Part shown: one piece after another, positions 27,268 to 35,382 of the stretch
Layout of the letters: each line of letters starts with the position of its first letter
How positions within the stretch are numbered: the stretch's first letter is position 1
From: Turneriella parva DSM 21527
GTDB lineage: Bacteria; Spirochaetota; Leptospiria; Turneriellales; Turneriellaceae
Assembly: GCF_000266885.1 (NCBI RefSeq)
Contig: NC_018020.1
Span: 2,852,001 to 2,916,000, forward strand
DNA: 64,000 bases
Direction of reading: 5' to 3'
Translations under genes and position numbers: made by a program
The notes under the pieces: generated by a model
The model's input: the letters and a program-made list of their open reading frames with translations, nothing else
Told to the model about the DNA's origin: nothing
The model's database searches: none

Positions 27268-27726
27268 TTATGGGTTTTTTCCGCGTTCGTAATCCACCTC
27301 TGATCTGCCGATGCGAATCAGATAGTTGTCTGCGTAAGGTAACTTGCTGATATCAACTGACACAACTTCAGATTTCGCCGCGCGCTCAAACTGCAACAGC
27401 GCGCCCGAAGTCTGTTCAAGTCGGGTCGTCAGCGTGAAGTCATGTTTCGCGAGAGTCTTTTTGTAATAATCGGTGATCGTGGCAAGCGGGTGGTTCGTCT
27501 TCTGCAGAATGCGGTTCTCAACGCGGTAAATTTCAGCCTGCGGATAAAGCAGCGACAGGTTGCGAAGGAACTCCGGTGCGTCTGCCGCCGAACCGATCGG
27601 GGGCAGTTTGCCTGCGCCCGCAGCCGGCGCCACACTTTCTGCTGGTGCAGCGGGCTTTTCAGAGCAGGCAATCGTGTGCGCGAGCACCGCTGCAATAATG
27701 AAATGATGCCAACGAATCCCGCGCAT
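27268..27726 (-). CDS. hypothetical lipoprotein
   Basis: About 152 residues with a lipoprotein signal (AAVLAHTIAC, Cys being the lipid anchor) and an Ala/Pro-rich linker. A small mixed alpha/beta domain follows, with no motif that I recognise. The start is taken at MRGIRWHH rather than at 27747 because this gives a normal signal peptide. It heads the minus-strand division run, with only 3 bases between its stop and the transporter start, and lies divergent to tatA. Confidence 0.72.
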   Translation of the reverse strand: MRGIRWHHFIIAAVLAHTIACSEKPAAPAESVAPAAGAGKLPPIGSAADAPEFLRNLSLLYPQAEIYRVENRILQKTNHPLATITDYYKKTLAKHDFTLTTRLEQTSGALLQFERAAKSEVVSVDISKLPYADNYLIRIGRSEVDYERGKNP

Positions 27727-27846
27727 GATGTGACATAATAAAGCCAAAGACCGGCGGCGTACACCACTATTCGGCAGAGCGATACCGGTAATGGCCTCTG
27801 ATTTGAATTCTCCTTTACAGCCTGAGTTTTTAGGCCGGGGTCATGC

Positions 27847-28170
27847 ATGGTTCTTTTATTCGGCATGCCCAATATGGGCGAAATGATCTTTCTGGTGGTG
27901 ATTATTCTGCTGCTCTTTGGCGGCAAAAAATTGCCCGAGCTGGCACGCGGCCTCGGCGCCGGCATTCATGAATTTCGTCGTGGCATGAATCAGGGCAATG
28001 AGCCCGTGCAGACCACGCAGGAACATATACCCGAGCGCGACATTACTCCTGTTCAGCGCGAAGAGTCACGCAAGCCGCGGTCTCTGCCCGAACCCAAGGC
28101 GCGCGGCGGCCGCCCTTCGGCCCGCAAGACTGCGACGCGTACTAAATCCGCCACAAAGAAAAAGAAATAA
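27847..28170 (+). CDS. tatA: twin-arginine translocase subunit TatA/E
   Basis: A 107-residue TatA-type protein, the pore-forming part of the folded-protein export system. One short N-terminal helix (MGEMIFLVVIILLLF) is followed by the hinge and amphipathic helix GGKKLPELARGLGAGIHEFRRG. A highly basic, Lys/Arg/Ala-rich tail ends the protein. No tatC is in the window. A hairpin (TCTGGCGC/GCGCCAGA) lies 12 bases after the stop, then argB. Confidence 0.92.
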   Translation: MVLLFGMPNMGEMIFLVVIILLLFGGKKLPELARGLGAGIHEFRRGMNQGNEPVQTTQEHIPERDITPVQREESRKPRSLPEPKARGGRPSARKTATRTKSATKKKK

Positions 28171-28182
28171 ATTGCGCAGTTG

Positions 28183-28201
28183 TCTGGCGCCCCGCGCCAG
28201 A
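28183..28201 (+). terminator. hairpin between tatA and argB
   Basis: A perfect 8-bp stem TCTGGCGC/GCGCCAGA with a CCC loop lies between the two genes, without a T run. The same eight bases on each arm form the stem of the element inserted in msrB, so this may be a repeat of that family rather than a terminator. Confidence 0.5.
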
Positions 28202-28222
28202 TGAATCGCGTTCGCTTTCTGC

Positions 28223-29119
28223 ATGCAACCCGCCGAAACCAGCTCACATTCGCTCGAACGCATCGGCACGCTGCTCGAAGCGTTGCCCTACATACAGCGT
28301 TTCGCCGGCAAAACCATAGTCATCAAATATGGCGGCAACGCGATGGAAAAGGCCGACCTCAGCGACAAGTTTGCGCAAGATGTGGTGCTGCTCAAACTCT
28401 GCGGTATCGACCCCGTGATCGTTCATGGGGGTGGCCCGCAGATCAACAGCCTGCTCGCCCGCCTCGGGGTAAAATCTGAATTTGTCGACGGCCATCGGGT
28501 CACCGGTGACGCCGAAATGGAAGCGGTCGAAATGGTGCTTTCGGGCGACGTCAACAAGAAGATCGTCGCGCAGATTGCGCGTGCGGGTGGCAAAGCCGTG
28601 GGCATCTCGGGCCGTGACGGCGGCCTTGCGCGCGCTGAGCGCCATGCACTCGAAAAACACGAAGGCACAAAAACCGTTCACGTTGATCTCGGCAGAGTGG
28701 GCAACGTGAAGCCCGAGGGGGTCAACACGCAGATGCTGACCGCTCTCAAACAAGGTGGATTTATACCCGTTATAGCGCCGGTCGCTTTTGACGAAGACGG
28801 CAATTCGCTGAATGTGAATGCAGACACAATGGCAGGCGCCATCGCTTCGGCGCTCGGTGCAGAAAAACTTCTGCTCTTAACCGACACCTCGGGAGTCATG
28901 CACGAAGGCAAGACGCTGACGCGCCTGACGCCTGCAGATGTCGAGAGGCTCAAGAACGAAGCCGTCATCTCGGGTGGCATGATTCCGAAAACCGATTGCG
29001 CGGTTTCAGCTGTTGAGCACGGCGTCACCGCCGCGCACATCATCGACGGGCGCGTGCCGCACGCACTGCTGCTTGAGATTTTCACCGACACCGGGGTCGG
29101 TACGATGATCTTGCGCTAA
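28223..29119 (+). CDS. argB: N-acetylglutamate kinase
   Basis: ArgB phosphorylates N-acetyl-L-glutamate, the second step of arginine synthesis. The 298-residue amino-acid kinase shows IKYGGNAM (ATP-binding Lys), HGGGPQIN and the late Lys in SGGMIPK. It also has the N-terminal helix (ERIGTLLEALPYIQRFAGK) typical of arginine-sensitive hexameric forms. No other arg genes are near. It is probably cotranscribed with tatA unless the hairpin between them stops transcription. Confidence 0.96.
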   Translation: MQPAETSSHSLERIGTLLEALPYIQRFAGKTIVIKYGGNAMEKADLSDKFAQDVVLLKLCGIDPVIVHGGGPQINSLLARLGVKSEFVDGHRVTGDAEMEAVEMVLSGDVNKKIVAQIARAGGKAVGISGRDGGLARAERHALEKHEGTKTVHVDLGRVGNVKPEGVNTQMLTALKQGGFIPVIAPVAFDEDGNSLNVNADTMAGAIASALGAEKLLLLTDTSGVMHEGKTLTRLTPADVERLKNEAVISGGMIPKTDCAVSAVEHGVTAAHIIDGRVPHALLLEIFTDTGVGTMILR

Positions 29120-29227
29120 GCGGGATTATTCATTAACCTGAAAAATGTGCCTTAATTCACTCGCTGTTCTCTGTTGTGCTCTGTTCTGGTTGACGCGCCG
29201 ATCTAACCTCAATGCTATACAGCTACC

Positions 29228-29989
29228 ATGAAAAAACACTTACTTGTCGCGGCACTCGCGGCCATGCCGTTTTCACTTTCGGCATACACTTCAACCAATA
29301 TGGCTGGCCAGACCGGTCTTATTTCAACCCCTTCTGCCCGCATTGTGTGGGAAGGCAACAACAGCACCGCAGCTGTCATGGGTGGCTACAGCTATGCCAA
29401 CAACGGTCGTGGCTACCATGCGCCGAACGTGAACGTCGCGCTGTTCGATCGTTTCGAAGTTGGCGGCATCTTCAACGCAGTCGAAGGCAGCGGCAACAAT
29501 GATTTTATGCTGCACAGCAAGCTACGTTTCTCGCCGTGGTCGGGGCGCGGTAATTCGGCGCTCGCAATCGGCGGTAACTACCAAAGCCTTGAACCAGGCG
29601 CTCTGACTGTAGGGCAGGTATACCTCGCCGCCACATACGAGGCGAACTTTTTTGGTATGGAGGCCGATACCTCAGTTGTGCTCGGCAAGACCTTCGGCAC
29701 CGGTACACGCTCGGGTGATCTGGATTTTTCCATGGGCTTCGACCTGAATTTCTTTCCCGGCCTGTTCAACGGTTACGTGCGCTGGCTGAATGAAATTGCC
29801 AATTACGACTACCTCTACGGCAATGCGCCGACGCGCGCGGGTTCACGAGGTGCCTTTAATACCGGTTTTCGCATTCCGATTCTCAAGCACATGAGTAACC
29901 TCAAGTTTGACGTGAATGTTAAGATGACCGATGCGCTCGATGACGAACGCGGTTTTGCGATCGGCGCGGTCTTCGGCGCCCGGTTTTAA
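29228..29989 (+). CDS. outer-membrane beta-barrel protein, YjbH-like
   Basis: A 253-residue secreted protein: signal peptide MKKHLLVAALAAMPFSLSA, then alternating amphipathic strands with many Gly, Asn and aromatic residues and a C-terminal Phe (GARF*), as in outer-membrane barrels. The first mature residues, NMAGQTGLISTPSARI, resemble the start of YjbH-type exopolysaccharide-linked barrels. I cannot name a function. It is monocistronic, flanked by hairpins on its 3' side. Confidence 0.72.
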   Translation: MKKHLLVAALAAMPFSLSAYTSTNMAGQTGLISTPSARIVWEGNNSTAAVMGGYSYANNGRGYHAPNVNVALFDRFEVGGIFNAVEGSGNNDFMLHSKLRFSPWSGRGNSALAIGGNYQSLEPGALTVGQVYLAATYEANFFGMEADTSVVLGKTFGTGTRSGDLDFSMGFDLNFFPGLFNGYVRWLNEIANYDYLYGNAPTRAGSRGAFNTGFRIPILKHMSNLKFDVNVKMTDALDDERGFAIGAVFGARF

Positions 29990-29992
29990 TGA

Positions 29993-30026
29993 TTTTTCCG
30001 GTGCGCCTAATGGCGCACCGGAAAAA
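29993..30026. terminator. 15-bp perfect inverted repeat after the barrel gene
   Basis: TTTTTCCGGTGCGCC and its complement are separated by TAAT, 3 bases after the barrel gene stop. The A and T tracts are inside the stem, so on either strand the hairpin ends in A rather than U. It is a possible weak bidirectional terminator. Confidence 0.55.
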
Positions 30027-30029
30027 GAC

Positions 30030-32048
30030 CTAAGAAAAACCCATAAATCTTTTGATTTTTCGCCACGCAGAGCGTGGCTTTTTTATTTGTACACCGGCAG
30101 CAACCGCCGGGTAGAGCAGCATAAAATTTCTGTCTGAGAAGGCGCGCAGCATCATTTCAGGCAACCGCGCGTGTATCTTTTCATCTGGGTATCTGAAGGT
30201 GCGTTCGAGCACGGCGATCGAGAATGCATTGGCATTCGCATCGAGGGTCACGAGATCGAGACCTGCGTGCATCTGGCCTGCGCGTGTCGAATAGGGCGTG
30301 CTTCTTTCGTCTGCGTGCATGTGCTGTTCTATTTCAGCGAGCACCGCCTGATCGCCAAAGAACACGATTTCAGAGTGCAACCGGCGGGCAATCTGTACAA
30401 CCAGAGGAAGCCAAACTTCACGGCTTTCGAGCAGGGTGCGGTTGGCAACGATCACATTAATGTGGCTCGTCAGCGCCAGATCTGCCTGCAGGTGTGCCGC
30501 GAGAATGGTGTTCTGCAGGGCAATTTCGCTCAAAGATTCAAGAAACGAATAGCCTTGCGGTCTCTGCAAAGTGGGTATCGCGCCCAGGCCCAGCAGAATG
30601 CGGTCGGCCAATAGTTCACGGGCAGTGCGCGCAACCGCGCGAATGCGGTTGTTGTCGATTCGGGTTGAAAGCTGCACGACCTGGTCGCGCGCCGCATAAA
30701 GAGGAATAATCTCATTGAACTGTGCTTCTACCGATCTGATCTTTGCTTCGGTCTCACCCGTGTCGCTCACGACATTCACCGGGTGAATGCGCGCGGCCCG
30801 GCCCGAATGTCCCAGATGCGATGCCAAATTTAAGAGCGGCAGCATCGTTTCAGGGTTGCTGACCGGCAGTAAGACGCGTGCATCTGCTTTGGGTTCACCG
30901 GGCGTTTCGCCCTGAGGTTCGCTCAGGCCCAGCAGCACGCAAAGAAGTTCGTTGGCAACGAGATAGAGTAGCAGCGGTTGCAGCAAACTCACGGGAATTA
31001 CACCTCGGGCTGCGCCGACATAGAGCAGAACCATCACAAACGGATTTTTTCGTGTCAGGTGCAGCACAGAAAATCTCGCAGGTGCCGCGCGCATATTCAG
31101 CAGCCTGACCGCGAGAAACCGCAAAACCCAGGTCGCGAGCGTGATGGCCGCCGCGGCAAAAAGATGCGGCGCGGTTAACGGGCCAGTGAGCACCAGCGTG
31201 AAGCCGAACATAATAAAGAAAGAAGGCACCAGCAGGCTATGCCCGGTGAAGCGTAGCCGCTCGAGAACCTTTGAGCCCTCTGTCACGAAGCGCGCCAGCA
31301 CGAAACCTGCCGCGAAGGCACCGAGCAATGGTTCGATCGCTGCTCGCCGCATCAAGAGCGTGATGCCAATCAGCAACACGAGCATCAGATAATAGATTGC
31401 GTAAGATTCTTCGCTGACGCGCCGCAGCAGCAGCCGCAGCATCTGCGGAACAAAGGTGATGAGCAGAATGAGAATCAGCAGAATACCGACTGCCACCTGC
31501 AACAGATCGGCGCTGATCGTCTCTCGCTGGGCAAACGCGCCCATTAGCGCGAGCGCAATCAGCAGTGAAACTTCTGAGACAAAACCAAAGAATCCTGCTT
31601 CACCCGATATCATGTTGTGGCGAAATGAATCACCCACGACCTGGCGTCTGCGTTCGGGAGCATGCGCCGCTGCGACAAGTCCGGTAAAGCACGCGGCGGT
31701 CATATCGATTTTGAACCAAAAATAGAAGAGCGCTGCGACGGGCATGGCAACGGCGAGCTGCGTCAAAAGCGCCGCGACAAGTTCGTCAAACCGCCATGAG
31801 AACCGGGCATCCCATTGGGTTTCGAGCGCAGCGAGAAAAATAACGAAGATAGCGCCGAGTTCGGCAAGTTCGCTGAGTAAACTGCGCTGCGGCAAGACAA
31901 AGCGCAGTGTAAAGGCGAGCACGCCGCCAAAGAGCAGAAAAAAATACGCCGGGTGAACGCGCGTAAGGCGGGCGAGCGAAATGCCTAAAAATCCGCCGCT
32001 GACGATGAACAGAAAAGACAAGGTCGTCAGCAGCAGCGTGTCAGGCAT
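30030..32048 (-). CDS. cation:proton antiporter, CPA2 family, with C-terminal cytoplasmic domain
   Basis: A 672-residue protein: 11-12 transmembrane helices in the Kef/NapA-type fold (residues about 1-390), then a 270-residue cytoplasmic part that may contain universal-stress-like folds (ARVLLPVSNPETMLPLLNLASHLG...). It probably exchanges Na+ or K+ for H+. The helix that often holds the ion-binding acidic pair reads LVAAAHAPERRRQV, so ion selectivity is unclear. Its C-terminal codons (IKKPRSAWRK) contain a perfect terminator for the convergent barrel gene. Confidence 0.82.
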   Translation of the reverse strand: MPDTLLLTTLSFLFIVSGGFLGISLARLTRVHPAYFFLLFGGVLAFTLRFVLPQRSLLSELAELGAIFVIFLAALETQWDARFSWRFDELVAALLTQLAVAMPVAALFYFWFKIDMTAACFTGLVAAAHAPERRRQVVGDSFRHNMISGEAGFFGFVSEVSLLIALALMGAFAQRETISADLLQVAVGILLILILLITFVPQMLRLLLRRVSEESYAIYYLMLVLLIGITLLMRRAAIEPLLGAFAAGFVLARFVTEGSKVLERLRFTGHSLLVPSFFIMFGFTLVLTGPLTAPHLFAAAAITLATWVLRFLAVRLLNMRAAPARFSVLHLTRKNPFVMVLLYVGAARGVIPVSLLQPLLLYLVANELLCVLLGLSEPQGETPGEPKADARVLLPVSNPETMLPLLNLASHLGHSGRAARIHPVNVVSDTGETEAKIRSVEAQFNEIIPLYAARDQVVQLSTRIDNNRIRAVARTARELLADRILLGLGAIPTLQRPQGYSFLESLSEIALQNTILAAHLQADLALTSHINVIVANRTLLESREVWLPLVVQIARRLHSEIVFFGDQAVLAEIEQHMHADERSTPYSTRAGQMHAGLDLVTLDANANAFSIAVLERTFRYPDEKIHARLPEMMLRAFSDRNFMLLYPAVAAGVQIKKPRSAWRKIKRFMGFS
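30062..30084 (+). terminator. rho-independent terminator inside the antiporter coding end
   Basis: A perfect 7-bp stem GCCACGC/GCGTGGC with loop AGA, followed by TTTTTT (30079-30084), reads on the plus strand. It lies within the last codons of the minus-strand antiporter gene, so the barrel transcript would run into its neighbour's coding region before ending. Confidence 0.75.
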
Positions 32049-32056
32049 TGCGAAGT

Positions 32057-32938
32057 TCAGGCAGACCGGGGTGTGTTGGCTTCTGCGTTTTCTTGAATCG
32101 CGACGTAGCGCTCGGCAATGCGCTGCGCCATGTGGCGCACGCGCGCTATATAGGTCTGCCGTTCAGTTGGCGAAACCGCGCCGCGCGCGTGCAGCAGGTT
32201 AAACGTGTGCGAACATTTCAGCATGTAGTCGTATGCGGGAAAAACCAGCGGTTCTTTTTCCCACGCGAGAATTGCTTTCGCTTCTGCTTCGTATTCGTCG
32301 AACCACCTGAAGAGTTTCGCGGTGTCGGCGACCTCGAAGTTGTAATGCGAATATTCCCATTCGGTCTGCTTGTGAATATCGCCGTATTTCATATCTTTGT
32401 TCCAGCGGATGTCGTAGATCGTTTCGACACCCTGCAGGTACATCGCGAGGCGCTCGAGACCATACGTGTATTCGACTGAGATAGGCTTTAATGGCAATGA
32501 ACCGCACTGCTGAAAATAGGTGAACTGCGTCACTTCCATGCCGTTCAGCCAGACCTCCCACCCCAAACCCGACGCGCCTAGCGTCGGTGATTCCCAGTCG
32601 TCTTGCACGAAGCGAATGTCGTGTTCTTCGAGCTTAAAGCCGAGCGCGCGCAGCGAACCCAAATAGACATCTTGCGCATCGGCCGGCGAAGGTTTCATGA
32701 TTACCTGATACTGGTAGTAGTGTTGCCCGCGATTGGGATTTTCCCCGTAACGGCCATCGGTGGGTCTTCGCGACGGCTCGACATAGGCGACACGCCACGG
32801 CTTCGGCCCCAAGACCCGCAAGAAGGTGTGCGGGTTAAAGGTTCCGGCCCCGACCTCCATGTCGAGGCCCTGCGCGATGACACAGCCCTGATCGGCCCAA
32901 TACTTGTTCAGGGTGGCGATGATGTCTTGAAAATACAT
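32057..32938 (-). CDS. glyQ: glycyl-tRNA synthetase alpha subunit
   Basis: GlyQ forms the catalytic half of the alpha2beta2 glycyl-tRNA synthetase. The 293-residue protein is of normal length and is recognisable throughout ([59 protein letters not shown]). The beta subunit gene glyS usually follows directly; here the next gene is an antiporter 8 bases later, so glyS must lie elsewhere. Confidence 0.97.
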   Translation of the reverse strand: MYFQDIIATLNKYWADQGCVIAQGLDMEVGAGTFNPHTFLRVLGPKPWRVAYVEPSRRPTDGRYGENPNRGQHYYQYQVIMKPSPADAQDVYLGSLRALGFKLEEHDIRFVQDDWESPTLGASGLGWEVWLNGMEVTQFTYFQQCGSLPLKPISVEYTYGLERLAMYLQGVETIYDIRWNKDMKYGDIHKQTEWEYSHYNFEVADTAKLFRWFDEYEAEAKAILAWEKEPLVFPAYDYMLKCSHTFNLLHARGAVSPTERQTYIARVRHMAQRIAERYVAIQENAEANTPRSA

Positions 32939-32981
32939 GGGCTAAACCGCCACGCCGATTCAGCGCGTCACGCGGTATGGG

Positions 32982-33094
32982 CCCTCACCCCCAGCCCCTC
33001 TCCCGGGGGGAGAGGGGAGCCAAGACGTATGGGCGGCAGCTTAACTTGTGTTCTCCCCCTCTCCATTTGATGGAGAGGGGGCCGGGGGGTGAGG
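32982..33094. repeat. inverted pair of CCCTCACCCCC-type palindromic repeats
   Basis: Two GC-rich palindromes face each other. The left one runs from CCCTCACCCCC to a 10-bp arm pair (CCCCTCTCCC 32995-33004 with 33008-33017). The right one has an 11-bp arm pair (33055-33065/33071-33081) and ends GGGGGGTGAGG. A third relative starts at 33793. This is a REP-like sequence type seen in many bacteria. Confidence 0.75.
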
Positions 33095-33114
33095 CGTTTA
33101 AACTCGCCTAATTC

Positions 33115-33777
33115 TTATTTCGTATTCGCCAGAAGCTGCGCCTCTAACTGCTGAAACGCCAGCGCCATGTGCTCATTGACGTTCCAGTAAACAGAATTGC
33201 AATAACCGTCGATCGGCAAATCCCCTTCAAATTTGTATACAAGCGGCTGCAGATTTTGGGTTTTCTTGGTGCGTGTGTTCTGCAATTTCAAGTTCTTGAT
33301 CTCAATCGTCACTTTGCCCGCGCTCTTCGCCCCTGCACCCGCAATCGCCCCAACAAGACCCAACTGTGAAGAGGCCTGCGCACGACCTGACGTGTTCTGC
33401 TCGGTAAAGAACGCATGCAGCTCACCGCTCAAAATATAGTCAGCCGCCTGCGTATCTGCGGGTGAAAAGACTGCCGGGTAAATCGCACGTAATCTCAAAT
33501 GCTCAACTAATGCCATGCTCACTGCATTGGCGACATCTAACTGCTTATAAGAATCTTCGGTGTTGCGACAAATATTGTCTGCGCCGTATTGTGGCTCAAT
33601 AAACAGTTTCGCTTCTGGGTTCAGCTTGCGCGTATCTTCAAAGCGGTTGATCTTGATCGACCTTATCCGTTTATCTGCCGCTGGCAGCTGTTCTGCCGGT
33701 ACGTAACGAACGCGCTGGCCGGGCATGCAGGCGACGAGCGTGCATAGTGCTCCGAGGTACAAGTATTTTGGTTTCAT
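33115..33777 (-). CDS. hypothetical lipoprotein
   Basis: A 220-residue lipoprotein with signal and lipobox (YLGALCTLVAC). The mature part begins with Pro-rich sequence and a strand-rich segment (RSIKINRFEDTR), and contains DYILSGELHAFF. Both segments recall ABC-transport auxiliary or LPS-assembly-type lipoproteins, but I cannot assign a function. GC-rich palindromic repeats flank it on both sides, and it marks the edge between core genes and the accessory island. Confidence 0.7.
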   Translation of the reverse strand: MKPKYLYLGALCTLVACMPGQRVRYVPAEQLPAADKRIRSIKINRFEDTRKLNPEAKLFIEPQYGADNICRNTEDSYKQLDVANAVSMALVEHLRLRAIYPAVFSPADTQAADYILSGELHAFFTEQNTSGRAQASSQLGLVGAIAGAGAKSAGKVTIEIKNLKLQNTRTKKTQNLQPLVYKFEGDLPIDGYCNSVYWNVNEHMALAFQQLEAQLLANTK

Positions 33778-33792
33778 GTTTTCTCCTTTTTG

Positions 33793-33814
33793 CCCTCACC
33801 CCCGGCCCCTCTCC
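33793..33814. repeat. CCCTCACCCCC-type repeat, third copy
   Basis: Twenty-two bases beginning CCCTCACCCCCGG match the left element at 32982, followed by a partly decayed arm (33815-33855). It lies just upstream of the lipoprotein gene. Confidence 0.65.
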
Positions 33815-33879
33815 GCAGACGGAGACCGCAGAGCAGTCACCCGCAGGCAGAGGGGCTGAAACGGTTTAGACCGGCAACA

Positions 33880-34350
33880 TTATCGAGCCTTTCGAATCTT
33901 AATATTTTTCATCATCTCAATGTACAATTTCTTGTTCGAAGGTGCACCTTGCCAGTCAAAGAAATGAATCAATTGTACTTTCTTTCTATTATGAATCACA
34001 TAACATTCATAAACTGTACCACTCACAACACCTGTGCCAGTTTCTGCATCATTTTTTTCCATGATTGTGATAATTTCGAATTCCTTGTCATAGGCATTTT
34101 TATAAATGATTTTCTTGCCGCGAATTTCAGAATCATTAAAATCTTCGGAAACACTTAGCTCAACCCGTTTTTTGCTTTTTTCATCACGTGCCATTGTTCC
34201 GCTTATTTCCCATTTTAGTGGAATCTGCAGGTCAATTTGGATTTCTGGATTGCCTCGCCACGTAAGACTCAATAACTTCACGGTCATGTCTTCAGCGCAC
34301 ATTAGCCCTATCGAAAAGATGAACAATGCGGAAAATTTAACTGTTTTCAT
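33880..34350 (-). CDS. hypothetical secreted protein of the cassette region
   Basis: A 156-residue protein with a signal peptide (MKTVKFSALFIFSIGLMCAE) and a beta-rich mature part. AT-rich composition sets it apart from the core genes. No recognised domain. It lies at the far end of the minus-strand series RHS1, immunity, small secreted proteins. By position it could be a further cassette gene or an orphan immunity protein. Confidence 0.6.
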   Translation of the reverse strand: MKTVKFSALFIFSIGLMCAEDMTVKLLSLTWRGNPEIQIDLQIPLKWEISGTMARDEKSKKRVELSVSEDFNDSEIRGKKIIYKNAYDKEFEIITIMEKNDAETGTGVVSGTVYECYVIHNRKKVQLIHFFDWQGAPSNKKLYIEMMKNIKIRKAR

Positions 34351-34389
34351 TATACTCGCCTCTCTTTCTCTACTTCGTTTATGAAAGCA

Positions 34390-34605
34390 TTACCAAGGTT
34401 GAAATGGATTAACGGTTTTATAAGATTGTTTATGATCGGCCATATGTTTATTGAGCTTGGTATAGGCTTCTATTATCTGATAGTGCCGGTGAATGCCATC
34501 TGACCATTTGCCAGTCCCACCCATACCGCTCAGGCCGGCATGTAAGAAGGCCTTTTTGACGTTCTTGGGTGGCTTGGCGAGCGAAACCGGTGTATCGCGC
34601 GACAA
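34390..34605 (-). CDS. small ORF, possible toxin-tip remnant
   Basis: A 71-residue frame starting at TTG. Its first 30 codons lie in the degenerate attC-like sequence and are probably not meaningful. The last 40 residues (GKWSDGIHRHYQIIEAYTKLNKHMADHKQ...) look like a folded C-terminus rich in His and may be the remains of an RHS-type toxin tip or of a protein cut by recombination. No ribosome site is seen. Confidence 0.3.
   Translation of the reverse strand: MSRDTPVSLAKPPKNVKKAFLHAGLSGMGGTGKWSDGIHRHYQIIEAYTKLNKHMADHKQSYKTVNPFQPW
34517..34600 (-). other. degenerate attC-like site (site C)
   Basis: The arm pair CCACCCA (34517-34523) and TGGGTGG (34566-34572) is followed by a flank GGCGAGCGAAACCGGTG that closely matches the flank of the two better attC-like sites. 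The core GTT has become CTT, so it would be a decayed copy. It lies just downstream of the 34606-35118 gene, where a cassette's attC should be. Confidence 0.4.
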
Positions 34606-35118
34606 TCATGGTGCCGACAGACTGGGTATATAGTAAAATGACTTCAGACGACAACTTTCCTGCCGGCAGTCAAGAAACAGTGAAAGTTGAGCACCGTCCT
34701 TTTCGAAAATATGTGCCCCATATGCGCTGACGGCATAATTCTCCAAGCCATGCTGCTCCGTAGGCTTACAGAAGAAAGTCACAGTTTGCTGATTTTGTAT
34801 CGACTGATGGATACTTCTGAAGTTAAACCCATATTTTTTAGCAGCATTAGGTGCGAAGAAGACTTCATACAACTTACCTTTCTTTCTCCTAAAAGTTTCT
34901 TGCTGTTCGTTGCGTGAAAAATTAAAATCTTCTGGGTGGTCATACTCTGATTCCAGAATATAGATTCTCTCTGAGAACATTTCGGCCAACTGGACCACGT
35001 CTTTTCTATTGATTGCGCTTATGATGTTTTCAGCTGCTATCTGACAGTAGCGTGGCTCAGCCCGAATCATCACGGGCATAACAGCGCTTAAGCAAAAAGC
35101 GTACATTATGGCTTTCAT
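34606..35118 (-). CDS. hypothetical secreted protein of the cassette region
   Basis: A 170-residue protein with a signal peptide (MKAIMYAFCLSAVMPVMIRAE) and a small mixed alpha/beta domain. The segment AAENIISAINRKDVVQLAEMF is reminiscent of NTF2-like or SnoaL-type folds, but this is weak. Two Cys near the end (DCRQESC) could form a disulfide. AT-rich. It sits between attC-like sites A and C and so has the position of a gene cassette. Confidence 0.62.
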   Translation of the reverse strand: MKAIMYAFCLSAVMPVMIRAEPRYCQIAAENIISAINRKDVVQLAEMFSERIYILESEYDHPEDFNFSRNEQQETFRRKKGKLYEVFFAPNAAKKYGFNFRSIHQSIQNQQTVTFFCKPTEQHGLENYAVSAYGAHIFEKDGAQLSLFLDCRQESCRLKSFYYIPSLSAP

Positions 35119-35259
35119 AAGTTCTTCGCCTTACAGATTTAACGACCTTAGGTTATCATGGAATCGTGAAGCCGAGACTTGCCCATTCGGCACGAATTTG
35201 CGTTTCACCTGCCTTTGACACTCTCTTAAGAGTTACTCCTGCCGGGAGTGCATCTAATC

Positions 35260-35326
35260 GCCCAACGCGCGTTTAAATGTCGTGCCGGAGGCATGAAGGC
35301 CTTGCGCCATGTAAACGTTGTTGGGC
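35260..35326 (-). other. attC-like recombination site A
   Basis: Outer arms GCCCAAC (35260-35266) and GTTGGGC (35320-35326) match the integron consensus RYYYAAC/GTTRRRY. Inner arms CGTTTA.ATG and CAT.TAAACG pair with one extra base on one side, as in true attC sites. The centre has small hairpins (TGCC GGA GGCA). The whole is 67 bases. A 40-base flank to the right (to about 35362) is nearly identical at site B. It lies 57 bases beyond the end of the RHS1 immunity-type gene. Confidence 0.68.
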
Positions 35327-35382
35327 GGAGTGGTGAGCGAAGCCGGTGATGCGGGGCGTGGGCTAGCCATATACGACCAGAA

